The translations under genes and the position numbers were made by a program. Under the pieces are notes generated by a model. That model had not been told where the DNA came from and searched no databases. It saw only the letters and a program-made list of their open reading frames with translations. Below, piece by piece: positions 55,894 through 63,645 of a stretch of DNA of 64,000 nucleotides (its first letter is position 1; the number at the start of each line of letters is the position of its first letter). Where the stretch lies: assembly GCA_948630815.1 (NCBI GenBank), contig CAPIEU010000007.1, positions 16,015 to 80,014 of the forward strand, in the 5' to 3' direction. This DNA is from an uncultured Clostridia bacterium. GTDB lineage: Bacteria > Bacillota > Clostridia > TANB77 > CAG-508.

Positions 55894-58800
55894 CTACTCT
55901 TTTATTACCCTTTCACTTCCAACCAATTCTTCAAATTCTTTTAAAATGCTATCTGTTATATAAATTCCTCCACAAGCTTTTATTTCTTCATTTTCTTTTA
56001 CACTTATTGCCATATTATTTCTATCACCTGAAAAGAATTTTATTGCTCCTCTTAGTTTTTTCTTTGTTTCTTCTTCTAGGTTGGTTATATCTATTATAAG
56101 TGAATTTGATTTATGTTCTCCAAATTCCATTATCTTATTTGCTACTATTTTTGTATCTTCATCTTCTCTTATACTTAATCGTCCTTCTATTAGTACTACT
56201 TTATCATTTAATAATATATTTGATGCCTCCATATATGTACTTTCAAATACTATTATTTCTGCTTGTCCATACAAATCTTCTATTGTTACAAATGCCATTA
56301 TTTTATTATTTTTTGTATATTTTTTCTTTACACTACTTATAATTCCTGCAATTTTTACCATTTGTCCATCTTTTAAACCTTCAACTATGTCTAGAGTTTC
56401 AACTCCCTCCTCTACTTGTTGTTTTCTCATTTTTAAGGTATTTATATTTGTATTTTTTTCTAACTCTTCACGGATGCTCTCTAATGGATGACCTGATATA
56501 TATAGTCCTAACATTTCTTTTTCCATTGATAATAGTTCTTTTTTAGTATATTCTTTTAATGTGGTAAAATTATATTTCATATCATTAGTTTTTTCATCTT
56601 CTGGATTTAAATCAAACATTGTTACTTGACCTTTTAACATTTTTCTTGATGAATCACTTATTGTATCTATTATATTTTCAAAAGATGCCATTAAAGTACT
56701 TCTTGTTTCAAGAAATTCATCAAATGCTCCTGCTTTAATTAAACTTTCTATACATTTTTTATTTACTGCTTCATTTTGCATTCTTTCACAAAAGTCTGTA
56801 AAGCTTTTAAATTCTCCATTGTTTATTCTTTCAGCAACTATTGCATCTACTGCTTGAATTCCAACATTTTTAATACTTCCAAGTCCAAATCTTATTTTTC
56901 CATTATCAACTGTAAATTTAGTAAAACTTTTATTTATATCTGGTTTTAAAATCTCTATATTTAGTCTTTTACATTCATCTATATATGCTGGTACTTTGTC
57001 TAGATTTCCTAAGAAACTATTTAAGGTTGCTGCCATAAATTCTTCTGGATAATATGCTTTTAAATAAGCCGTTTCATATGATACTACTGCATATGCTGCT
57101 GCATGTGATTTATTAAAAGCATATTTTGCAAATTCTGCCATTTCATCAAATATCTTATTTGCTGAAACTTCATCTATTCCATTTCTTATACAACCTAGTA
57201 TTTCAACATTTCCTTCTTCATCTAATTTACCATGTATAAAATATTCTCTTTCTTTTGCCATTACATCCAGTTTTTTCTTACCCATTGCACGTCTAACAAT
57301 ATCTGCTCGTCCTAAGGAATATCCTGCTAAGTCTCTTACTATTTGCATAACTTGTTCTTGGTATACCATACAGCCATAGGTTACATTTAATATTGGCTCT
57401 AACGATGGATGCGTATATTCTGCGTGTTCTGGATTTAACTTATTTTTAATGTATCTTGGAATTTGATCCATTGGGCCCGGTCTGTATAAAGAAACTCCTG
57501 CTATTATATCTTCTAAGCTATCTGGTTTTAGCTCCTTCATAAAGTTTGTCATTCCTTGACTTTCAAATTGGAATATCCCTACACTTTCTCCTCTTGCCCA
57601 TAGTTTATATACATTTTGGTCATTCATGTCTTCATCAAATTTCACATCTATGCCACGATGTTTTTTAACTAAATCGATTGCATCTTGTATAACAGTTAAA
57701 GTACGAAGTCCTAGAAAGTCCATTTTTAATAACCCTAGTTCTTCTAGAGTTGTCATTATATATTGTGTAGATATTGCTCCATCCTTCATATTTACATATA
57801 AAGGAACATAGTCTACTACTGGGGCTTTTGTAATAACTATACCACATGCATGAGTAGATGCCTGTCTTGGCATTCCTTCTAATGCCATAGCTATATCTAA
57901 TAGGTTTTTGGTTTCTGGATTTGTTTCATATATTTCCTTTAATTCTCTATTTTGTTCTAACGCTTTCTTTATTGTTATATGTAATTCATTTGGTATCATT
58001 TTTGCTAGCTTATCTGCCTCAGCATATGGAACATCTAGCACTCTTGCAACATCTCTTATTACCATTCTTGCAGACATTGTACCAAAGGTTATAATCTGAG
58101 ATACATGGTCATTACCATATTTTCTACATACATAATCTATAACCTGTTGTCTTTTTTCATAACAAAAGTCTACATCAAAATCTGGCATACTAACTCTTTC
58201 AGGATTTAAGAACCTTTCGAATAGTAGGTTATACTTTATTGGATCTATATCTGTAATTCCAATTGCATATGCAAGTATTGAGCCTGCACCTGAGCCACGT
58301 CCTGGTCCTACTGGAATTCCATTAGACTTTGCATAATGAATATAATCCCATACTATTAGATAATAGTCTACATATCCCATTTTGTTAATTACACTTAATT
58401 CATATTCTGCTCTTTTTAATATTTCTTCTCCTAGATTTTCCCCATATCTCTCTTTTATTCCATCTTCACATAGCTTTTTTAGATAATCATAATGAGTTTT
58501 AAACTCTTCTGGCACATCATAATTTGGAAGAATTGTATGACCAAATTCAAATTCTACATTACACTTATCCGCTATTTTTACAGTATTTTCTATTGCTTCT
58601 GGAACATTTGAAAAATAATCAGACATTTCTTCACTAGATTTTATATATAACTCTTCTGTTTCAAACCTCATTCTATCTTCATCTTTCATCTTCTTACCTG
58701 TTTGAATACATAATAATACTTCGTGATTATAAGCATCTTCTCTTCTTAAATAGTGTGCATCATTTGTCGCAACTAGTGGTATATTTAATTCTTTTGATAG

Positions 58801-59370
58801 TTCTATTAATTTTTGATTTGCTAAGGCTTGTTCTCTTATTCCATTGTTTTGTATTTCTAAATAATAGTTCTCTCCAAATACATTTTTAAACCATAGCGCT
58901 ACTTCTTTTGCTTTATCCATGTCATCTTTTAAAATTGCTTGATTTACTTCTCCTGCAAGACATGCACTACAGCATATTAATCCTTCATGATATTTTTCTA
59001 GTATTTCTTTATCTATACGAGGTTTATAATAAAATCCATCTGTAAACCCAAGAGATACTAACTTTGTTAAGTTTTTATATCCTTCATTGTTTTTAGCAAG
59101 TAGTATTAAGTGATTGTTATAGTCTAAGCCTGCTTCTTTATCAAATCTTGTTCTATTTGCTACATATACTTCACACCCAATTATCGGTTTAATTCCTTCT
59201 TTTTTGCAGGCTTTATAAAAATCTATAACACCATACATTACACCATGATCTGTAAGAGCAATAGCATCCATTCCTAGTTCTTTTGCTCTTATAGGTATAT
59301 CTTTTATTCTATTTGCTCCATCTAGTAAGCTATATTCACTATGTATATGTAAATGAACAAAGTTTGACAT
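55894..59370 (-). CDS. dnaE: DNA polymerase III alpha subunit DnaE
   Basis: The replicative polymerase subunit of the DnaE type. The N-terminal PHP domain starts VHLHIHSEYSLLDGANRIKD; the catalytic centre includes GPGRGSGAGSILAYA and PDFDVDFCYEKR; LYRPGPMDQIPRYI and the tandem HhH region follow, and an OB-fold sits near the C-terminus (VKIAGIISSVKKKY). At 1158 residues it is full length and has no in-frame CGG; its three out-of-frame CGGs (ACG GCT, CCG GGC, GCG GAT) cause no break, a long negative control. Confidence 0.97.
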   Translation of the reverse strand: MSNFVHLHIHSEYSLLDGANRIKDIPIRAKELGMDAIALTDHGVMYGVIDFYKACKKEGIKPIIGCEVYVANRTRFDKEAGLDYNNHLILLAKNNEGYKNLTKLVSLGFTDGFYYKPRIDKEILEKYHEGLICCSACLAGEVNQAILKDDMDKAKEVALWFKNVFGENYYLEIQNNGIREQALANQKLIELSKELNIPLVATNDAHYLRREDAYNHEVLLCIQTGKKMKDEDRMRFETEELYIKSSEEMSDYFSNVPEAIENTVKIADKCNVEFEFGHTILPNYDVPEEFKTHYDYLKKLCEDGIKERYGENLGEEILKRAEYELSVINKMGYVDYYLIVWDYIHYAKSNGIPVGPGRGSGAGSILAYAIGITDIDPIKYNLLFERFLNPERVSMPDFDVDFCYEKRQQVIDYVCRKYGNDHVSQIITFGTMSARMVIRDVARVLDVPYAEADKLAKMIPNELHITIKKALEQNRELKEIYETNPETKNLLDIAMALEGMPRQASTHACGIVITKAPVVDYVPLYVNMKDGAISTQYIMTTLEELGLLKMDFLGLRTLTVIQDAIDLVKKHRGIDVKFDEDMNDQNVYKLWARGESVGIFQFESQGMTNFMKELKPDSLEDIIAGVSLYRPGPMDQIPRYIKNKLNPEHAEYTHPSLEPILNVTYGCMVYQEQVMQIVRDLAGYSLGRADIVRRAMGKKKLDVMAKEREYFIHGKLDEEGNVEILGCIRNGIDEVSANKIFDEMAEFAKYAFNKSHAAAYAVVSYETAYLKAYYPEEFMAATLNSFLGNLDKVPAYIDECKRLNIEILKPDINKSFTKFTVDNGKIRFGLGSIKNVGIQAVDAIVAERINNGEFKSFTDFCERMQNEAVNKKCIESLIKAGAFDEFLETRSTLMASFENIIDTISDSSRKMLKGQVTMFDLNPEDEKTNDMKYNFTTLKEYTKKELLSMEKEMLGLYISGHPLESIREELEKNTNINTLKMRKQQVEEGVETLDIVEGLKDGQMVKIAGIISSVKKKYTKNNKIMAFVTIEDLYGQAEIIVFESTYMEASNILLNDKVVLIEGRLSIREDEDTKIVANKIMEFGEHKSNSLIIDITNLEEETKKKLRGAIKFFSGDRNNMAISVKENEEIKACGGIYITDSILKEFEELVGSERVIKE

Positions 59371-59440
59371 ATCTTTTCCTCACTTTTTTATTTAGGTTTT
59401 TATTAGGTTACCTATACCCCTTTTTATCAATTAGTATTAT

Positions 59441-59857
59441 CTAAAATCCTCCTGTAGCTTCATTCATAACTTTAGCAATAAATAGTACAGAGCCAATTCC
59501 TGCTACAAACATAAAAACATACGAAAAAATTACTGCACCATATATAGAAATTCCAAATAAGTATCCAATAAATCTAATTATCGTCTTATGGACTCCTTTT
59601 AATCCTTCTTCTAAGGTTTCAGTTCTAATTTGCATTAATACTTCAATTGGTACTTCATAGATTTCAGATAATTTATACATTATATCTAACTTTGGAAATT
59701 CTAAATCGTGTTCCCATTTTTTTATGGTCTTAATAGTTGCATTTGGCATATTAATCTTTTCTGCTAATTCTTCAATTGTATATCCTCTTTTTTCTCTTAA
59801 ATCATATAAATATGCTCCAAAATCTCTTTCTAATAATGTTTGTTTTATTTTTTTCAT
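59441..59857 (-). CDS. XRE-type DNA-binding protein with C-terminal membrane helix
   Basis: An N-terminal helix-turn-helix (about 10-70: LREKRGYTIEELAEKINMPN and IKKWEHDLEFPKLDIMYKL) followed by a linker and one or two membrane helices (about 100-130). I start at Met 59857 behind AAAGGAAAAC; the frame is open to 59914. A membrane-tethered regulator is implied. Target unknown. Confidence 0.75.
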   Translation of the reverse strand: MKKIKQTLLERDFGAYLYDLREKRGYTIEELAEKINMPNATIKTIKKWEHDLEFPKLDIMYKLSEIYEVPIEVLMQIRTETLEEGLKGVHKTIIRFIGYLFGISIYGAVIFSYVFMFVAGIGSVLFIAKVMNEATGGF

Positions 59858-59901
59858 AGTTGATTGTTTTCCTTTACAATATTTTGCTATTTTGTTGTCT
59901 T

Positions 59902-59980
59902 GGGCGGCACACAACCTACCCCCTACACGTTATTGATTTTATTTATTCTTTTTTGGGCAAGCACGATACATACCCATACA
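59902..59980 (+). repeat. Two adjacent family A hairpin repeats
   Basis: GGGCGGCACACAACCTACCC then CCTACA (59902-59927), and GGGCAAGCACGATACATACC then CATACA (59955-59980), diverged copies in direct orientation. Confidence 0.6.
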
Positions 59981-60001
59981 TTATTTATTCTATTTGGCAT
60001 T

Positions 60002-60238
60002 TTATAATATTTTTATTAATTCTCCTACAATTTTTGCTGGATTTTCAGGTATGTTTATTATTTCAAATTTTGAAACTTTATCTCCAAATGTAATTTCCAA
60101 TACATCACCTACTTTTACATCATAACTAGGTTTAACTGTTTTTCCATTAACCAAAACTCTTCCTTTATCTGCTACCTCATTTGCAATAGTTCTTCTTTTA
60201 ATTACCCTTGCAACTTTTAAAAATTTATCTAACCTCAT
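60002..60238 (-). CDS. rqcP: RqcP/YabO S4-domain RNA-binding protein
   Basis: A 78-residue S4-domain protein: MRLDKFLKVARVIKRRTIAN, then VLVNGKTVKPSYDVKVGD. RqcP acts with RqcH in ribosome-associated quality control, moving the peptidyl-tRNA on stalled 50S subunits during alanine tailing. It is full length. Quality control of stalled ribosomes may matter in a cell with unusual CGG decoding, but that link is speculation. Confidence 0.9.
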   Translation of the reverse strand: MRLDKFLKVARVIKRRTIANEVADKGRVLVNGKTVKPSYDVKVGDVLEITFGDKVSKFEIINIPENPAKIVGELIKIL

Positions 60239-60346
60239 AGCTTGTCTCCTTTTTATACTTTATTTTATATCACATTTTTGATTAATAGTAAATAGATAAG
60301 ATGTTAAAAAGGAGACAACAATTGCTTTTTATTGTCTCCTCTTATA

Positions 60347-60700
60347 CTATCTACATCTTCTACAATTACAGCAGCAATTATTAGAATTACTATTTTGTGT
60401 ACTGGCATTTGCACTAGCTGTATTTACATTAATATTTGTGGTACATCCACACTTTTTATCATTATTATTTTCTATAAAATTTGTAATTATTTTAGTTATA
60501 ACAGCTGTTAAAAAAGCGATTATTGTGTATACAACAGCAAATACCAAAAAGCTTGCATCAAATGCTGCAAATGCTACTATTAAGTATATTGCGAAGAATA
60601 CTCCTGCTACCAAAAACGGACATTTAAGTATCTTCTGGGCAGCAATTGCAAGTATTATTGTAGCTATAGGTAGAGCAAAAAATAATAGTAAAATATTCAT
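60347..60700 (-). CDS. Small membrane protein with Cys-rich tail (DUF2651-like)
   Basis: Three or four membrane helices (about 1-80) followed by an Asn/Ser/Thr linker and a Cys-rich end with CGC and CCCNCRRCR. The membrane part resembles the YbeF/DUF2651 family. The Cys cluster suggests metal binding or disulfides. Preceded by GGAGAAATATT at ATG 60700. Function unknown. Confidence 0.65.
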   Translation of the reverse strand: MNILLLFFALPIATIILAIAAQKILKCPFLVAGVFFAIYLIVAFAAFDASFLVFAVVYTIIAFLTAVITKIITNFIENNNDKKCGCTTNINVNTASANASTQNSNSNNCCCNCRRCR

Positions 60701-60764
60701 AATATTTCTCCTCTCTTATAAGTATATCCCTTTGTAATATATTATGAATATTTTACTATTTTGG

Positions 60765-61505
60765 TTACTCATATTCTACATCTACTAAATATAATCCTTG
60801 AGGTGGCAAGGTTTTTCCAGCAAGATTTCTATCTTTTTTATTTATAATATCTGGTATTTTTTCTTGTTCTATTTTTCCAAGTCCTACTTCTACTAATGTT
60901 CCTGATATTATTCTTACCATATTATATAAAAAACCATTTCCAGTTAATTCTATTATTATTCTATCGTTGTCTTGTTTTATCTCAGCTTTATATATAGTTC
61001 TTACACTACTTTTGCTACTTGTTCCACTTGATTTAAATGCTTTAAAATCGTGTTCTCCTTCAAAATGTTTTATTGCCTTTTTCATTTCTTCTATATTTAA
61101 GCTTTGTGGAATGTGACATTCTAAATTTCTATAAATTGCTGTGCCATATGTAGAATTATTTATTATATATCTATATGTTTTTTTCTTACAACAATATCTT
61201 GAATGGAAATTTTCATCTACTTCTTCTGCATTTTTTATGACAATGCTTTTCTTTATTATAGAGTTTATAGCTATCCCAAATTTCTCTATTGGAATATTAG
61301 AATTTGTTTTAAAATTAGCAACTTGACCGAAGTGCATGAACACCTGCATCAGTTCTTCCGAGATGCAATTAATTCTACTTCTTCTTTTGTTAATTCTTCA
61401 ATTGCTTTTTCAATAGTTCCTTGAATATTCAATTTGTTTGGTTGTTTTTGCCATCCGCCGAAATTCTTTTCCATCATATTCTATTGTAAGCTTAATGTTT
61501 CGCAT
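60765..61505 (-). CDS. truA: tRNA pseudouridine synthase TruA, read through three CGG +1 sites
   Basis: TruA makes pseudouridine at tRNA positions 38-40, a housekeeping reaction. From ATG 61505 (AAGGAAGAT before it) the triplets break three times. Skipping the C of CGG at 61460-61458, 61360-61358 and 61329-61327 gives KEFGGWQKQP, IASGRTDAGVHA (with the catalytic Asp) and HALGQVANF. All are TruA hallmark blocks. Joined length is 245 residues, the family norm. The later parts (FHSRYCCKKKTYRY, GNGFLYNMVRIISGT) are normal. A decayed gene would not keep every motif. Confidence 0.95.
61326..61329 (-). other. CGGT +1/quadruplet site, third in truA
   Basis: GCA CTT CGG TCA AGT in triplets; GCA CTT (C)GGT CAA GTT gives A-L-G-Q-V, conserved in TruA. 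Confidence 0.92.
61357..61360 (-). other. CGGA +1/quadruplet site, second in truA
   Basis: GCA TCT CGG AAG AAC TGA in triplets; GCA TCT (C)GGA AGA ACT GAT gives A-S-G-R-T-D, the TruA active-site motif. Confidence 0.93.
61457..61460 (-). other. CGGC +1/quadruplet site, first in truA
   Basis: GAA TTT CGG CGG ATG in triplets; GAA TTT (C)GGC GGA TGG CAA gives E-F-G-G-W-Q. After the skip the next CGG falls out of frame, so only one skip is needed. Confidence 0.9.
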
Positions 61506-61572
61506 ATTATCTTCCTTTCTTAAATTTCAAAAAATATAATAGCTAACACAAAATTTTGCTAGCTATTATTTG

Positions 61573-62493
61573 CTATTTTATTTTATTGTCTTTTTTATTA
61601 AATCCAAATTTAATGTTTCTTAGTCTTTCTAATTTTGTAATTTTTTCATTACCATATTTATTAGTAACAACATTTTTTATTAATATTTTCTTTAAAGTTT
61701 CATCATTAACATCTGCAATTAATGTACCATCTTTTGCAATTGATATTTTTCCAGTTTCTTCTGAAACTATAACTGCAATTGCATCAGATTCTTTAGATAT
61801 TCCTATTGCTGCCCTATGTCTTGTTCCAAGTTCTTTTGCAATATCTGCATCACTTGCAAGTGGTAACATACAAGCAGCAGCTATTATTTTATTATTACTA
61901 ATTACAACTGCTCCATCATGTAATGGAGTATTTGGTACAAATATATTTACTAGTAACTGAGGTGATATTTCTGAATTTATTTCAATTCCTGTAGATATAA
62001 TGTCATTTATCTTTATATCTCTTTCTATTACCATTAGAGCTCCTGTTTTTGTTTTTGACAATTCTTTAGCAGCTATTGCTATTTTATATATATCTTCTTT
62101 TGTTTTTGTTTGTATATCTTTATCTATTCCAAAAAATTTAGTAAATTTATTTGTTCCTAACTGCTCTAAAGCTCTTCTTAACTCTGGTTGAAAAATAACA
62201 ATTAGGGCAAATACTCCCCAAGTCATAACGATACTTAGTAAAAAGTTTAAAATTCTTAATTGCAACACATAACTTAATACATTCGCAATTACTAAAAATG
62301 TAATTCCTTTTAATAATTGCCATGCACGTGAATTTTTTGCAAATTTAATAATTGTAGCTACTAAAAACATTACAATTATAATATCTATTGTAAGTATCAA
62401 TAAGTTCATTGGATTTTGTGAAAATGCATTTAAATAACCTACAACAATATCATCATAAAATTTTTGCATACTAACCCCAAAACCATCTATCAT
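61573..62493 (-). CDS. cdaA: Diadenylate cyclase CdaA
   Basis: A membrane-bound enzyme making c-di-AMP. Three N-terminal helices (about 20-95) precede the DAC domain with VFALIVIFQPELRRALEQLG, HDGAVVI (DGA motif) and GTRHRAAIGISKESDA (RHR motif). I start at ATG 62493 (AAAGGAATG upstream); the frame is open to 62523. YbbR/CdaR and GlmM genes are not seen next to it. Confidence 0.93.
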   Translation of the reverse strand: MIDGFGVSMQKFYDDIVVGYLNAFSQNPMNLLILTIDIIIVMFLVATIIKFAKNSRAWQLLKGITFLVIANVLSYVLQLRILNFLLSIVMTWGVFALIVIFQPELRRALEQLGTNKFTKFFGIDKDIQTKTKEDIYKIAIAAKELSKTKTGALMVIERDIKINDIISTGIEINSEISPQLLVNIFVPNTPLHDGAVVISNNKIIAAACMLPLASDADIAKELGTRHRAAIGISKESDAIAVIVSEETGKISIAKDGTLIADVNDETLKKILIKNVVTNKYGNEKITKLERLRNIKFGFNKKDNKIK

Positions 62494-62536
62494 ATTTAAT
62501 ATCATTCCTTTCGCAAGACACAAATTTCCTCTTTTA

Positions 62537-62653
62537 TTATCTTCCTACTATATAATAAATTAATGTTCCTGCGACTGCAAGTACCATTAAACCTGCAAGT
62601 ATTGCTGCCATTATTTTTACAAATATTTGTGATTTATCTTTTTTATTATTCAT
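62537..62653 (-). CDS. Small membrane protein (38 aa), DUF4044-like
   Basis: From ATG 62653 (GGGGGAAT before it) to TAA 62537: MNNKKDKSQIFVK, one membrane helix with AAILAGLMVLAVAG and a short YYIVGR end. It resembles the short DUF4044 proteins of Firmicutes. It stands 44 bases upstream of cdaA on the same strand. Confidence 0.6.
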   Translation of the reverse strand: MNNKKDKSQIFVKIMAAILAGLMVLAVAGTLIYYIVGR

Positions 62654-62768
62654 TTTTTATTCCCCCTAAAAATTATGTACTTGTTATATCATATTTCCTA
62701 TTATTTTTCAACAAGTATTTTGTACATTGTTTTTTATATTTGATAGTGAAAATTGTTAATTTCAATTG

Positions 62769-62803
62769 GAAAAGAGCTATACTTAGTTAACGCATAGCTC
62801 TAT
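62769..62803 (-). terminator. Intrinsic terminator of the 62819 gene
   Basis: On the minus strand AGAGCTAT pairs with ATAGCTCT and is followed by TTTTCC. Confidence 0.7.
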
Positions 62804-62818
62804 ATCTTTCAAAAACTC

Positions 62819-63466
62819 TTACTTAATATGCAACTTAATATCCAAAGTATTATAATAATTGCTTGTTTGCAAATTTTCAAAAAGGCAAAACTCCAGCACG
62901 TTGTCAATAGTGCAATATGAATATCGGGTAGCAATCCCATCTTCCCAGTCCTCATAAAACTTCTTTCTAACTTCATAATGTACACTAACTGCTTTAAACA
63001 GTTTTTTCAAATCATCAATTCCTAAGATGATACCATTTTTATGTGTTCTAAAATGCTCTAAATTGGGGTGTGTATAATCTGGAATAACAACTCTTGCAAA
63101 ATCTTCATATGGTACATAATCACTATAAAAATGTGAAAAAGTTAGGTGATCCAATGAAATATCTTTTTTTCTTTCGAAGTATATCTTACCACTTATTGTG
63201 CGGTAAATATAATTCCCCCTTACATCCTCTTTATTTTCTTCAAAATGGATGTAGTTAACTTTTCCAATTTCCCTTGTGAATTTATCAATTGTGTTTAAGA
63301 CATATTCGATGAAATTTTTTTGAACATATTCATAAAATCTTTCCCTTTCCTTTTCTTGCCTTCTTTCTATAGCTATCCTCTCTATTTCCTCCTCCTCTTC
63401 AATATAATCCCTTAGTTTGTTAACGTTTGCAATACCTTCAATTTGTTTTTGAAATCTCTCTTCCAT
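62819..63466 (-). CDS. Orphan protein (215 aa), unknown
   Basis: A charged coiled-coil N-terminus (about 10-60, rich in Glu and Arg: EEEEEIERIAIERRQEKE) is followed by a folded part rich in Tyr, Phe and His. AAGGAGAAAAA precedes ATG 63466. It has a terminator of its own and no in-frame CGG. I recognise no domain; gene context is not informative. Confidence 0.6.
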   Translation of the reverse strand: MEERFQKQIEGIANVNKLRDYIEEEEEIERIAIERRQEKERERFYEYVQKNFIEYVLNTIDKFTREIGKVNYIHFEENKEDVRGNYIYRTISGKIYFERKKDISLDHLTFSHFYSDYVPYEDFARVVIPDYTHPNLEHFRTHKNGIILGIDDLKKLFKAVSVHYEVRKKFYEDWEDGIATRYSYCTIDNVLEFCLFENLQTSNYYNTLDIKLHIK

Positions 63467-63575
63467 TTTTTCTCCTTATACATAAAGATACTTAGTTAAT
63501 CAGTTACTAATATAGATTAACATAAAATATTAGTATTGTCAATTATATTTTGAAATTTTGTACATTTTTTCTATC

Positions 63576-63602
63576 ACTTTTTTGTCGAATTTTCATATTA
63601 TA
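63576..63602 (+). promoter_or_regulatory. Possible sigma K promoter of the 63646 gene
   Basis: AC (63576-63577), 16 bases, CATATTATA (63594-63602), fitting the mother-cell sigma K pattern AC-N16/17-CATANNNTA. Confidence 0.35.
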
Positions 63603-63645
63603 CAATATAGCTTAAAGCTAATATAAGTAAAAGGAGTAGATTTTT

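Noticed and set aside
788..61460. Sequencing or assembly error as the cause of the CGG frame breaks
   Set aside because: Errors would not know the reading frame. All 24 extra Cs precede a Gly codon exactly; none falls at other codon positions, and both strands are affected. The sequence contexts share nothing else. Raw reads were not available, so this is a strong argument, not proof.
788..61460. CGG as a reassigned sense codon (for example Trp or Gln) or simple pseudogenes
   Set aside because: A sense reading leaves the downstream frame wrong. Pseudogenes would show other damage (stops, other indels, lost motifs) and would not include this many housekeeping genes with all motifs intact.
788..61460. 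Classical slippery-site programmed +1 frameshift as in prfB
   Set aside because: There is no common P-site codon, no internal Shine-Dalgarno at fixed distance and no stop codon at the shift site in most cases.
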